DNA of 64,000 nt from Lactobacillus xylocopicola (GTDB taxonomy: Bacteria > Bacillota > Bacilli > Lactobacillales > Lactobacillaceae). Each line of letters opens with the position of its first letter. Position 1 is the first letter of the stretch. Below the pieces are notes generated by a model, which was not told the DNA's origin, did not search any database, and saw nothing but the letters and a program-made list of their open reading frames with translations. The stretch is from positions 1,544,001 through 1,608,000 of the forward strand of contig NZ_AP026803.1 in NCBI RefSeq assembly GCF_033096005.1, written 5' to 3'. This document shows positions 25,667 through 34,135 of the stretch, in pieces. Position numbers and translations under genes: made by a program.

Positions 25667-26454
25667 AAATTGCAACTTTAAGTTGAACACCTTATTTGCC
25701 TTGATAGATACAATCTAATCTTCTCTCATATAATTCATCGGGTGTGCCGCTCCACCCCGCCCTTCTCACACGAAGTGTAAGGGGCGCGTAGTAGACCAAC
25801 ATCTGCGATATTCCTTCTAACTGTGCTAAATCCGCAAATTCAGAACCGTTGTCCGTGGTAATGGTCTTGAAGACCTCGTCCCATTGTTCCTGGTATTGGC
25901 TACGCAAGTTTTTAAAAGCTGTCATCACACTGGTAGCCGTCTTATCCTTAATGGGGATAATCATGAATTTACGCGTCATGCGTTCATACAGGGGTAAGAG
26001 GACATGGTCATCTGTGGTTTTGTGGCCTAAGACTAGGTCGCATTCCCAGTGACCAAACTCCCGGCGCTGGTTAATAGCAGCAGCCCGCTCACTAAATACT
26101 GTGCTCCAGTCTGCGTTTATGCTGGCATATCCGTTTGGCTTTGGTCTTGCGGCCACAATTTAAGCGCCTTTTCTGATAGCGTCTTTGCGCTGATTGGTCA
26201 TCACAGCGGTGCCGTTTACCGTGGTATAAAGAAATTTGGCCCCGTTCAAGCTCATATTTCACGGTTGAGGGTGAACAGTTGAGACTAGCGGCAATTTGAC
26301 GCAGGGACTGGCCCTGCTGGCGCAAGATTTGGATAATCACGCGGTCTTGCAAAGCAAGATGTTGGCCCTTTTAGTAATTACATTCTATCAAAGAAGTCCA
26401 ATGGACTTTTTTATTTTCTAATCAGGGCAAGTGTTCAACTTCATTCTACAATTT
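25667..26454 (-). mobile_element. IS30-family insertion sequence relic
   Basis: Imperfect terminal inverted repeats bound the element: AAATTGCAAC ... AGTTGAACAC at the left end (25667-25690) and, inverted, AAATTGTAGA ... AGTTGAACAC at the right (26454-26431). Inside are two pieces of an IS30 transposase in different frames. The element is about 790 bp against about 1.0-1.1 kb for complete relatives, so it has lost internal sequence and cannot transpose by itself. Confidence 0.75.
25692..26352 (-). pseudogene. IS30 transposase, frameshifted with internal deletions
   Basis: The N-terminal HTH part (LRQIAASLNCSPSTVKYEL) is in one frame from 26352; the catalytic part starts in another (NQRREFGHWECDLVLGHKTT, then TITTDNGSEFAD with two acidic DDE residues). 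After VYYA a further frameshift hides PYTSCEKGGVERH, and the frame then joins TPDELYERRLDCIY, the normal C-terminus, so roughly 80 residues including the last catalytic Glu region are deleted. Sequence between NCGRKTK and the catalytic part is also missing. Confidence 0.85.
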
Positions 26455-26567
26455 ACCAAAAAATAAAAATGCAGCTGTTAATGTAGCATAACTAGACATA
26501 AAATAATTTGATCTAACCGTTCTTAATTTGGTAATAAATAGTTGCCGGTAATTTTAACTCGTATAGC

Positions 26568-26603
26568 AAAAGTGCAGACTGTTAACTCAGCCTGCACTTT
26601 TTT
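26568..26603 (-). terminator. Terminator after the amino-acid permease
   Basis: AAAGTGCAG and CTGCACTTT pair, extended by a CTG/CAG inner match, with A and T tracts on both sides, 30 bases past the permease stop. Confidence 0.8.
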
Positions 26604-26631
26604 ACTTACTAGTCTTACCACTAGGCTACTA

Positions 26632-28029
26632 TTACTTCTTTTGAGCATTTTTAGAAACAGCAAACATGATTAGCGGTAAAAGCACAAACCCAAAGGCCAT
26701 CATCATAATTGCGTACCAGTTAACACCTATTACTTGGCCATTTTTGATGATACCAAACTGAGCTTGCCAGTTATAATTGACTAGTAAGAAAATAACTAAA
26801 ACGATTGACAGAATTGGCACAAAGATATCCGTCAGAATATTCTTGGGTGCGGGCAAAACCGCCTCTTTGTTTTTGCCATAATAAAAGCTAATGACTGCCA
26901 GTGGAACAATAATAAAACCCAAGAATCTGACCATTGCGCTCAGCGTAATCAGGTTGACCATGTTGTATTGAAAGGCTAATGGAACCAGGATTGCCAGAGC
27001 TTCCGAAATAAAGAAAGTTCTGATTGGAAAATTATTTTCCGTCCTTTTAATCAAGGAATCTGGTAGCTGGTGCTCACGCGCCATTGCCTCTAAAATACGC
27101 GGTGCGTTAAAGCTGGAAGCGACATTGATGCCTAGCATTGAAATGAGTGCCCCCACCAGAATCACGTCACGCAGAAGATCGTTTTTAAAAATTGCACTAA
27201 TAGCTACTACCTGCTTAGTAGTCATCAAGGTCTTGGGATCGAGCACCATGGCCACGGCAACTACGCCAATGTAAATCGCCGCAATGACAAAGATAGCCAG
27301 TGGAATGGCCCGCGGCAAGTTCTTCTCCGGCTTCTGCATGTCCTCTGACCCGGAAGCAACGGATTCAAAACCAGTAAAGGCATAAAAGGCGGAAACAACC
27401 GCCATAACAAAGCCCGTAGTAGTCAATGTTGGCACAATTTTCTGGCCATTTTGGGTGATCTGGTCAGCTGCCCCCAGACTGTGTGACGCACCAGTCGTAA
27501 TGAGCAAGACCACACCAGCAACAATAATTAGCAACAGTGCAGCTAATTTGCCCACTGTAGCCATATTCATAACTACTTTGACAAACTTTTGACCAAACAA
27601 GTTAATTACGGTAATCAGTAACATTAAGATTAGAAAACCGACCGTTACACTGGTAAAATTATCAGGATTCCCACCAAAAATGGAAATAGCCGACTTAATC
27701 ACGCCGACAGCCATCACGCCCCACGCCACACTTGCCGAAAAATAGCGTAAAATACCGACGTAAAAGCCCACATTATCACCAAACGCCGCCTTAGAATAGG
27801 CGTAAGAGGCACCTGATTTGGTCACATACTTGGCCGCCGCCGAAAAGGAAATAGCTAAGATCGATGCAAAGGCAGCCGCGATTAGATAGACCACCAGTGC
27901 CTTACTTCCTGCTTGACTAACAACACTTCCTGGGGTCAAAAAGATGCCGGACCCGATAATTGAATTAATTGCCAAAAAAACAATTGACCAAAATCCCAAC
28001 TTGTCGTTCGCTCGTTTACTCGTATTCAT
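26632..28029 (-). CDS. APC-family amino-acid permease
   Basis: A ~465-residue transporter with 12 predicted membrane helices. It shows the APC start (GFWSIVFLAINSIIGSGIFLTPG) with the unwound-helix motif GSGIF, and FYAFTGFESVASGSEDMQKP in helix 6. The start at 28029 (MNTSKR) is preferred: a GGAG site lies 8 bases upstream, while the longer frame overlaps the upstream gene. It follows a gamma-glutamyl hydrolase-like gene by about 14 bases, so it may import an amino acid or amine used with that enzyme. Substrate unknown; basic or neutral amino acids are both possible. Confidence 0.87.
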   Translation of the reverse strand: MNTSKRANDKLGFWSIVFLAINSIIGSGIFLTPGSVVSQAGSKALVVYLIAAAFASILAISFSAAAKYVTKSGASYAYSKAAFGDNVGFYVGILRYFSASVAWGVMAVGVIKSAISIFGGNPDNFTSVTVGFLILMLLITVINLFGQKFVKVVMNMATVGKLAALLLIIVAGVVLLITTGASHSLGAADQITQNGQKIVPTLTTTGFVMAVVSAFYAFTGFESVASGSEDMQKPEKNLPRAIPLAIFVIAAIYIGVVAVAMVLDPKTLMTTKQVVAISAIFKNDLLRDVILVGALISMLGINVASSFNAPRILEAMAREHQLPDSLIKRTENNFPIRTFFISEALAILVPLAFQYNMVNLITLSAMVRFLGFIIVPLAVISFYYGKNKEAVLPAPKNILTDIFVPILSIVLVIFLLVNYNWQAQFGIIKNGQVIGVNWYAIMMMAFGFVLLPLIMFAVSKNAQKK

Positions 28030-28042
28030 TACAGGAGCTCCT

Positions 28043-28771
28043 TTACTTTGCATTTTCAATGACAAATTTAAATAAATTATTCATAAATTTAGTATTTGAA
28101 TTACGATGTAGCATTTCTGGGTGCCATTGGACAGCCACCACATTACCCGCCTTATTTTCCAGCCCCTCCGTGACACCGTCGCTAGAACATGCAACTGCCT
28201 GCAAGTCTGGCGCAACGTCTTTAATTAATTGGTGGTGGAAGGAATTAGTGGCAAAGCGGGTCTTCCCCAATATTTGAGCCAGATGGCTACCTGTTTGGAC
28301 TTTTACCTCATGAGTTGGCAGATCAGGCGTGTGGCCCTGATCATGCTTGTAAGTCTTTTCCGGGCGATAACCAATATCTTGGTAAAGACTACCGCCGTGG
28401 GCTACATTGATAATTTGCGCACCGCGACAGATGCCAAGAATCGGCTTATGCTTTTCTTCAGCCAGCTTTAACAAGAGCATGTCAAAGTGGTCCCGCTCAG
28501 GCCACGTCTCACCTATCTGGGGCAATAATTCCTCGCCGTACAAGTGCGGGTCAACATCATGACCGCCAGATAAGATCAGTCCTTGAACTTGATCCAGCTG
28601 CGCTTCAATGACCGCTTCATCTGCAGTAAAGGGAATAATAAAGGGTACCCCACCATTTTGAACTACAGAGTCAACATAATCTTCATTGACATAACTACGT
28701 CGATAGCCCGGGAACATTCCGCCCGAATCAACTATCACCGATCCCGAAATTCCAATAATTGGTCTTGTCAT
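28043..28771 (-). CDS. Class I glutamine amidotransferase-like hydrolase (peptidase C26)
   Basis: A 242-residue protein of the gamma-glutamyl-gamma-aminobutyrate hydrolase/PuuD type. The nucleophile is Cys115 in LGICRGAQIIN, the His-Glu of the triad are in VQWHPE near 217, and LSGGHDVDP (68-76) and TNSFHHQ fit the family. It would cleave gamma-glutamyl amides in the cytosol. It forms a two-gene unit with the APC permease. Actual substrate is not known; PuuD-like genes in lactobacilli are usually without a complete putrescine pathway. Confidence 0.88.
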   Translation of the reverse strand: MTRPIIGISGSVIVDSGGMFPGYRRSYVNEDYVDSVVQNGGVPFIIPFTADEAVIEAQLDQVQGLILSGGHDVDPHLYGEELLPQIGETWPERDHFDMLLLKLAEEKHKPILGICRGAQIINVAHGGSLYQDIGYRPEKTYKHDQGHTPDLPTHEVKVQTGSHLAQILGKTRFATNSFHHQLIKDVAPDLQAVACSSDGVTEGLENKAGNVVAVQWHPEMLHRNSNTKFMNNLFKFVIENAK

Positions 28772-28991
28772 TTTTACTCACCAGTCTTTTCTTTAAGCTA
28801 ATTACTATATTATATAGTTGACAACCCAATTTTGTACTATATTTGATTTATCTTCTAAGTTTTTCAAGGCAAAACAGTATTACCTAAGGTAGAGATATAA
28901 GCAAATGACACCAGTTCATCACATTACATACTTTTCACATCAAGGAACCGTCATCACATACTCGCTACATTCCTAATGGCTAGTTTCACTA

Positions 28992-29102
28992 CTAACTTTG
29001 TCGCCATTTTTTTAGGTGCAAACCTGGTGGCTTAGGAATACCCTTAGCTTCATTCACAAACCTGCTAGCATTAAAGGGCCCATATTCATAATTAACCTGT
29101 GG
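28992..29102 (-). pseudogene. Unidentified C-terminal gene remnant
   Basis: A 36-codon frame without start reads NYEYGPFNASRFVNEAKGIP, then KPPGLHLKKWRQS and three stops. It looks like a genuine protein tail but I do not recognise the family. The remainder of 28772-29180 shows no gene; a TATAAT-like stretch near 28810 may be the promoter of the peptidase gene. Confidence 0.3.
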
Positions 29103-29180
29103 TTACAGGATTTTTAGTCATTAATTGTTAGACTGAATTTTCTCTCATAATTAGACTTACTTACTAGTTTGTAAATTAAA

Positions 29181-30737
29181 TTATTTATCTTGCAATTTGT
29201 TTATTTCCCGGGAAATTTTTTGAATTTCACCCATTGATGCGCCTGGCTCAGACAGCAACTGGTCACGCTTAAACCTTAAAAGTTCTATCTGATTAGCAGT
29301 TTGCGTATTCTTGTGATTAACAAAAGTAGTAGGTAAAACCAGCTGATGGTCACGGATATGCCAGGTGACCAGATTCAAATTGGCCAAGAATTCCTGATCG
29401 TGGGACACAATAATGACCGCAAACGGATAGTTTTTGATAAATTCTTCCAGTGCTGTAATAGCGGGCAAATCCAAAAAATTCGTCGGTTCGTCAAGAATAA
29501 GCAAGTTATGCTTTCCCAGCAGTACCTTGGCCAATTTAAAGCAGATCAGCTGTCCGCCACTTAAATGGCAAACCTGTCTAGTCAGGAAAGGGCGCAAATG
29601 AAGATCGCCTAGTAGTTGCATAGTTGCTGCATTATCAAATATTGTTACCCGTTGAATTTCATTTTGCACAGTTTTATTATCTGTTATTTCCTGGGTCATA
29701 TTCTGCTGGAAAAAGCCAATCTTAGCTTGCGGATTAACCCATTGTTTAAGCTGATCTTGCCATAATTTATTAAGAAAAACGGACTTACCGCTACCATTAG
29801 GACCAACGAGCGCAACTTTACTGCCGTTTTTAACCTTTAATTGTTCGGCAATAGTGAATAATTTTCGGCTACCAATCGTAACTTCTTGCGGTTGAATACG
29901 TACCATTGTGCTGCCAGCTGGCAAGGCCAAATCATTAACTTTAAAGTTGTTCAGTGTTATCGGCTGGTGTGTTACCGGTTTTTGTAGCTTATTCGTTTCC
30001 CGTTCAACCCGTTTGTCCAGCACCTTACTGGACCGCAGTATCCGCTTTTGCGTTCCGCCCAAATGTCTTTTCTTATCCTTCCAATCAGACCAGGAAATAT
30101 TCTTTTTCTTTTTGTTAAATTGCCGCCCCGTAACTTCCCTTTTCTTCTGCGCTTCCTTTAACTTGCATATCTTTTTCTCCTGGCGCAAGTATTCAAATGC
30201 TTGGTTTTCTTCCTTTTTCTTTTCTACTGTGACAAACTCGTCATAAGTGCCCTTATATGCACTAACCTTATGGTCCTTAACTTGCCAAATCGTGTTGGAC
30301 GTTTGCTTCAGAAAATTACGGTCATGACTAACGATGATTACCGGCTGGGACAAACCGTTAAGTAGTTTTATCAGCCAGGCCTGCTGCGAAGTATCAAGGT
30401 TGGACGTGGGCTCATCTAAGAGAAGCAGACCCCGGGGATATTGCCGCAAGCGCCGAAGCGCCGTTATAATAGCGGCCTTTTCTCGTTCGCCGCCGCTTTC
30501 CTCGTCATAAGTCAAAATTTGTGGCACCCGGACAATCTGGCAGTTGCGTCTAATCTGCCCTGTTATATTGAACACAACCGCCTCTTCATTCAACACCTTA
30601 AGCAAAGTGGTTTTACCAACACCATTTGCCCCGATCAAGCCAACGTGCTGACCTTCCTGCACATTTAAACTAGCAACTTTGAAGAGTTCTTCACCCTGAT
30701 ATTCAAGCCTAAGTTCAGTCATTTTAAGATATTCCAT
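29181..30737 (-). CDS. ABC-F ATPase (ribosome-protection type)
   Basis: Two ABC domains in one chain of ~518 residues without membrane segments. First domain: Walker A GANGVGKTT, signature SGGEREKAAI, LLLLDEPTSNLD. Second: GPNGSGKS, signature LSGGQLICFKLA, LLILDEPTNFLD. Between them is a lysine-rich interdomain linker (about 180-240). This is the layout of Lsa/Vga/Msr-type proteins, which free the ribosome from antibiotics, and of translation factors such as EttA. The ATG at 30737 has AAGGCGG 8 bases upstream; an upstream GTG is less likely. The 5' leader resembles an attenuator, supporting antibiotic-induced expression. Drug specificity is not predictable here. Confidence 0.85.
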   Translation of the reverse strand: MEYLKMTELRLEYQGEELFKVASLNVQEGQHVGLIGANGVGKTTLLKVLNEEAVVFNITGQIRRNCQIVRVPQILTYDEESGGEREKAAIITALRRLRQYPRGLLLLDEPTSNLDTSQQAWLIKLLNGLSQPVIIVSHDRNFLKQTSNTIWQVKDHKVSAYKGTYDEFVTVEKKKEENQAFEYLRQEKKICKLKEAQKKREVTGRQFNKKKKNISWSDWKDKKRHLGGTQKRILRSSKVLDKRVERETNKLQKPVTHQPITLNNFKVNDLALPAGSTMVRIQPQEVTIGSRKLFTIAEQLKVKNGSKVALVGPNGSGKSVFLNKLWQDQLKQWVNPQAKIGFFQQNMTQEITDNKTVQNEIQRVTIFDNAATMQLLGDLHLRPFLTRQVCHLSGGQLICFKLAKVLLGKHNLLILDEPTNFLDLPAITALEEFIKNYPFAVIIVSHDQEFLANLNLVTWHIRDHQLVLPTTFVNHKNTQTANQIELLRFKRDQLLSEPGASMGEIQKISREINKLQDK

Positions 30738-30777
30738 ACGTAACACCGCCTTTAAACAGTTTTAGCCGTTTAAGTAC

Positions 30778-30823
30778 AAAAAAGCACTGTTAACCCAATT
30801 ACGCCGAATCAGATTAGCAGTGC
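30778..30823 (-). terminator. Leader terminator upstream of the ABC-F gene
   Basis: On the minus strand GCACTGCTAA pairs with TTAACAGTGC with one mismatch, followed by six T. It lies 40 bases before the ABC-F start, hence inside its own leader. Confidence 0.75.
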
Positions 30824-30867
30824 ACAAAAAGCTAGTGTCACATAAAGACTACTGCAAATAGTTCATT

Positions 30868-30952
30868 ACTAATTTCTGATCATCGGCAAAAGCGCACAAA
30901 AAGTGCTTGGGTTATCAACCTTTTTTGCTTACCAATAAAATCAGAAATTAGT
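30868..30952 (-). promoter_or_regulatory. Folded leader (attenuator) of the ABC-F gene
   Basis: A perfect 13-bp inverted repeat (ACTAATTTCTGAT, 30868-30880; ATCAGAAATTAGT, 30940-30952) encloses two smaller hairpins (AAGCGCAC/GTGCTT and GGTT/AACC). An AAGCACT in the leader can pair with AGTGCTT of the terminator's 3' arm, an alternative fold that would free the gene. Very short reading frames (e.g. MKN from 30959) are present but unproven. A TTGCAT-17-TACATT promoter may lie near 31020-30990. Confidence 0.55.
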
Positions 30953-31044
30953 TTTTCATTTTATGCAGTTGCCTCGTTTCTTAAAGTCACAATCAATGTA
31001 TCATCTTTTTTTAATTTATGCAAATAATTTATTCACTTTGCTTT

Positions 31045-31479
31045 CTAATCAACCTTGGCAAAAACCTCGCACACCATTGGCGCCTGCGGGTAAAACTTTT
31101 TACCAACCTTTTCGTATTCTTGCTTAAAAAAGCGGTCGTGGATTTCCCGCCAATTTTTATAAGTACGGTCACCTTCATGATATGCATGTTCTACTGAAAT
31201 TAAATTATAGGGGACCAGCTCGACCACCCTTTCCTGGACCACACAAACTGGGCTACCAGCATTAGTTAGAATAATACCCCATTCACCCACTTGCGGCAGT
31301 TCCTCGTGCTGGTCATACAGTTCATAAGCCGACGTCGTGGCGGTTTTAATTCCGCGGTTTACTAAATCGGCCAGTCCGTCTGGGTCATCGCCAAAGGCCC
31401 AGGCGTCAACTGGTGTATCAGCTGCCAGTTGGTGCCTTTGACAAAAGTTCTGCCAAAATTCTTTTACTTCTTCAGTCAT
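31045..31479 (-). CDS. ASCH-domain protein
   Basis: A 144-residue ASCH (PUA-like) protein. The strand-rich RNA-binding-type fold is seen in DAWAFGDDPDGLADLVNRGI, KTATTSAYELYDQ, LPQVGEWGIILTN and VVELVPYNLISVEHAYHEGD. Some ASCH proteins act as amidohydrolases on N4-acetylcytidine; the function here is open. It follows the MerR-GNAT gene by 18 bases and is probably cotranscribed. AGGAG lies 7 bases before its ATG. Confidence 0.85.
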   Translation of the reverse strand: MTEEVKEFWQNFCQRHQLAADTPVDAWAFGDDPDGLADLVNRGIKTATTSAYELYDQHEELPQVGEWGIILTNAGSPVCVVQERVVELVPYNLISVEHAYHEGDRTYKNWREIHDRFFKQEYEKVGKKFYPQAPMVCEVFAKVD

Positions 31480-31497
31480 TATATTTTCTCCTTGTAA

Positions 31498-32427
31498 TTA
31501 CCTTTGCATTAATTCTTTTGCCATTAAGATAAATTCATAGCTGCCACCGTTCGATGGCATTTGTTTCCTGCCTGTAACGACAAAGCCCGCTTTTTGATAA
31601 ACCTTAAATGCGCGTTGATTAAAACTCGCCACCGCTAAAGTGATCTTGCTATATTGGCCCTGTTGCCGCACATAACCGTCAATTACCTGTAGCAGTTGGC
31701 TCCCCCGGCCTTGCCCTGTCAACTCTGGTGCCATTCCTAAGCCAAGCTCGATTCGACCAGGTTCAGTAGTTGGCTCTAGGCAAAAAAAGGCCGTTAGCTG
31801 CCCCTGGTCATCCAGTACTTGAAAGTATCTATCGCCCCGCAGCTCTGGCGTAACGATTTCGTCGTAATCTTCTAGGTCATTTTCCATGTCATAAAAGTCA
31901 TACTCCCCATCATAGTGCCAATCTTGGGCAATAACTTCAGCATTGGCTTGAGTTAATTGTTCAATTGTTTGTAAGGTGGTGCTAATCTTTTTTGCTTTTT
32001 CCTTACCTGCAAGGATATTTTGTAACCATTCCTGGCGTTCCTCTTGGCAGACATCAAGACTTTGCGAATTAACCGCCTCATCGTAATACGATACTTTACG
32101 ATCAATTACCTGTAGGGCTTTTTGTAGATCCGCAATTTCACTAATTACCTTTTGTTTCTGCTTTAAGAACATCTCTTTACGCTCTTCAGCAGTCGCTAAC
32201 CCTCCAGCAATTAACTGCAGATAATTCTTGATATCCTTAAGCGGCATTCCTGTTTGCTTCAGGCAAATGACCGTATTAATAGTAATTAAATCTCGTGATT
32301 CAAATTCGCGATCACCATTACTATTGCGCTTAACGAAGTTCAGCAGACCAATTTTTTCATAATACCGCAAAGTATAGGTGCTAATACCCAGCAATTTGCT
32401 AACATCTTTTATCTGAAACTTTTTCAT
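31498..32427 (-). CDS. MerR-family regulator fused to a GNAT acetyltransferase
   Basis: A 309-residue fusion. Residues 1-70 are a MerR winged helix (FQIKDVSKLLGISTYTLRYY, then EKIGLL). Residues ~80-125 form the dimerising coiled coil. From ~155 on the protein is a GNAT domain: AQDWHYDGEYDFYDMENDLE, then LGLGMAPELTGQGRGSQLLQ with the acetyl-CoA loop (Q/G)xGxGS, and FNQRAFKVYQKAGFVVTGR. MerR effectors normally bind the C-terminal part, so the acetyltransferase may sense or modify its ligand. A MerR-type promoter with a 19-bp spacer lies divergently at 32564-32594 and is the likely target. Confidence 0.9.
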   Translation of the reverse strand: MKKFQIKDVSKLLGISTYTLRYYEKIGLLNFVKRNSNGDREFESRDLITINTVICLKQTGMPLKDIKNYLQLIAGGLATAEERKEMFLKQKQKVISEIADLQKALQVIDRKVSYYDEAVNSQSLDVCQEERQEWLQNILAGKEKAKKISTTLQTIEQLTQANAEVIAQDWHYDGEYDFYDMENDLEDYDEIVTPELRGDRYFQVLDDQGQLTAFFCLEPTTEPGRIELGLGMAPELTGQGRGSQLLQVIDGYVRQQGQYSKITLAVASFNQRAFKVYQKAGFVVTGRKQMPSNGGSYEFILMAKELMQR

Positions 32428-32563
32428 GATTTTCTCTCCTGACTAGTCATGGTTTTTATACCACTTCACTATATATTGGTAAAATGTCGTAACACCGTAG
32501 AATAGTATTAATTCGTATCTAATTGACCCCCTATAATTGTTTAAAAACTAATTTAAAAGTTAT

Positions 32564-32594
32564 TTGACTTAGAGCGACTCGAACGTTCTATAAT
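32564..32594 (+). promoter_or_regulatory. MerR-type promoter with 19-bp spacer
   Basis: TTGACT (32564-32569) and TATAAT (32589-32594) are 19 bases apart, the stretched spacing that MerR proteins correct by twisting DNA. The spacer has an imperfect dyad, TAGAGCG...CGTTCTA. It points away from the MerR-GNAT gene 137 bases away. Confidence 0.7.
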
Positions 32595-32619
32595 TTTTTA
32601 AGACGAGGTTAGGAAAGGA

Positions 32620-32690
32620 ATGAATTCTTATAATCTCATTAATCTTGGTAGCACATAGACCTAAAAGCATAATCTTTAACGTCTCTAATT
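32620..32690 (+). pseudogene. Trace of an aldo/keto reductase start
   Basis: Behind AGGAAAGGA, ATG at 32620 gives MNSYNLINLGST and then TAG; a frameshift later DLKA follows. This matches the N-terminus of aldo/keto reductases (LGSTDLKAS). The rest of the gene is gone. The remaining bases to 32813 show no gene. Confidence 0.55.
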
Positions 32691-32813
32691 CTAATGACTT
32701 AAGCATTTTTTGTCTAATATATTTTAATCACTCAAAGGCCACCTAAGAAAATGCATAACAATAGACCCTTGTAGTATTACGCTTTTTATTTAAGGAAAAT
32801 TCATGAAAAGGAG

Positions 32814-33239
32814 GTGATCAAAATAAATATTATTTTTGTTAATGCTAGTCAAAACCGGGCAGGAAATACTAGTCGGTTAGGTACGGACTTTCTGAAAAAT
32901 CGAGTTTTCCAGCAAATCAACCTAGTAGATTATAAAATTTACCAGATTAACCAAAACTTTTCAGACGATCAATTTGGCGAAATATTTTATAAATTGCAAC
33001 ATGCAGATTGGATTATATTAGGTACACCCGCATACTGGCACGATATGAGTGGCTACCTCAAAGTTTTTATTGAACGAATCGGCCAAAGTTCTGGCCTTGA
33101 GACTTTAGCAGGTAAAAGCCTTTCCGTATTTATTCACGGAAGTAACCCCACAGACACTATCGAGCCCGTCACTAGAATCATAAAACGTTTTAGCAGTGTA
33201 GCAAACATGAAATACGTAGATATTCAGCAAAACTTTTAG
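32814..33239 (+). CDS. Flavodoxin-fold NAD(P)H-dependent oxidoreductase-like protein
   Basis: A ~140-residue flavodoxin-fold protein. It shows the FMN phosphate loop near the N-terminus (IIFVNASQNRAGNTSRLG), ILGTPAYWHDMSGYLKVFIE in the middle and VFIHGSNP. No ATG starts the frame: GTG at 32814 lies inside a perfect Shine-Dalgarno (AAAGGAGGTGATC), so the real start is probably ATA at 32823, 8 bases downstream, or the start codon has been lost. It lacks about 14 C-terminal residues of its neighbour paralogue. It may be degraded or a poorly translated gene. Confidence 0.65.
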   Translation: MIKINIIFVNASQNRAGNTSRLGTDFLKNRVFQQINLVDYKIYQINQNFSDDQFGEIFYKLQHADWIILGTPAYWHDMSGYLKVFIERIGQSSGLETLAGKSLSVFIHGSNPTDTIEPVTRIIKRFSSVANMKYVDIQQNF

Positions 33240-33334
33240 CAATAGCCCCATTTAGCCATAAGTTCTGCTGTTATCATTGAGTTTTATAGTAACAAATTTA
33301 TTAAAAGGATACATCAGATACATCAGGTGATAAT

Positions 33335-33991
33335 ATGAAAAACAAAGGCCATCTTCTAAAAACATTTTCCCTTCTATTAACCATATTTGCTTTAGTTCTT
33401 GGCACCGTTGCAGTAACTAACAGCCTTAATTCTAATACTAGCCCCGTTACTGCTAAATCTAAAACTAAAGCAAAGTGCAAAACTAAAGCTAAGGCCGGAA
33501 TTAAAAAGCAATTTGTTAACCCGCGCCACACTAGTCAAAGTGCCAAAAGAGTTTTCCTCAATGCTAGTGAAAATAAAAATGGTAACACTTCAAATTTAGC
33601 CAAAAAGATTTTTGGCAATCGGTCATACCAACAAATTAACTTAACAGACTATAACATTCCTCAAATTGGCCAAGGCGATGGCGATTTCAATAAGGTTTGG
33701 AATCAGCTAAAAAATGCTGATGTACTTGTGATAGGTACACCCGTCTATTGGTCAAACATGTCAGGTTATCTAAAAACTTTCATCGATCATCTAAAAATTA
33801 ACGATGACCTTAAAGGAGATGATCTATACGTAATTGTTCAAGGTTCAGATGCAAACCAAACACTAGCTATTAATTCTACCTATGGTACATTGAAGCGGGT
33901 TTCAGTACGATTTGGGTTGAATTTTGTGGGGATAGCACAAACCGACCGGCAAGCTACGCAATTACATAACAAAATGATTGGTCAAAAGTAA
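33335..33991 (+). CDS. Exported or membrane-anchored flavodoxin-fold protein
   Basis: A 218-residue protein. Residues 1-32 read as a signal/anchor (MKNKGHLLKTFSLLLTIFAL then VLGTVAVTNS), followed by a Lys/Ala-rich linker with a KTKAK repeat (about 43-55) and a flavodoxin fold from residue ~68 (RVFLNASENKNGNTSNLAK, VLVIGTPVYWSNMSGYLKTF, LYVIVQGSDAN). The fold matches its upstream neighbour (about 40% similar by eye), so one arose from the other and gained an export signal. FMN reductases are normally cytosolic; outside the membrane it might join extracellular electron transfer or flavin-based redox, which is inference. The ribosome site is weak. Confidence 0.75.
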   Translation: MKNKGHLLKTFSLLLTIFALVLGTVAVTNSLNSNTSPVTAKSKTKAKCKTKAKAGIKKQFVNPRHTSQSAKRVFLNASENKNGNTSNLAKKIFGNRSYQQINLTDYNIPQIGQGDGDFNKVWNQLKNADVLVIGTPVYWSNMSGYLKTFIDHLKINDDLKGDDLYVIVQGSDANQTLAINSTYGTLKRVSVRFGLNFVGIAQTDRQATQLHNKMIGQK

Positions 33992-34094
33992 ATAATACCT
34001 TCATATCCGACCAGGTTTAGGTTTAAAATGATACTATTCTTTACTTAAAAAGACCGCTTCTTACTAGTTGTCCAGATATAATCAGCTAACAAAT

Positions 34095-34135
34095 AAAATA
34101 GTTCACTTACGCAAACTTGCTAAGTGAACTATTTT
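34095..34135. terminator. Terminator shared by flavodoxin and lyase genes
   Basis: AAAATAGTTCACTTA (34095-34109) and its perfect complement (34121-34135) form a 15-bp stem with A/T tracts. The lyase stop codon lies within it. Confidence 0.85.

Noticed and set aside
30948..30959. MKN leader peptide for the ABC-F attenuator
   Set aside because: Only three codons and its nearest possible ribosome site is about 12 bases away; kept as a possibility but not annotated.
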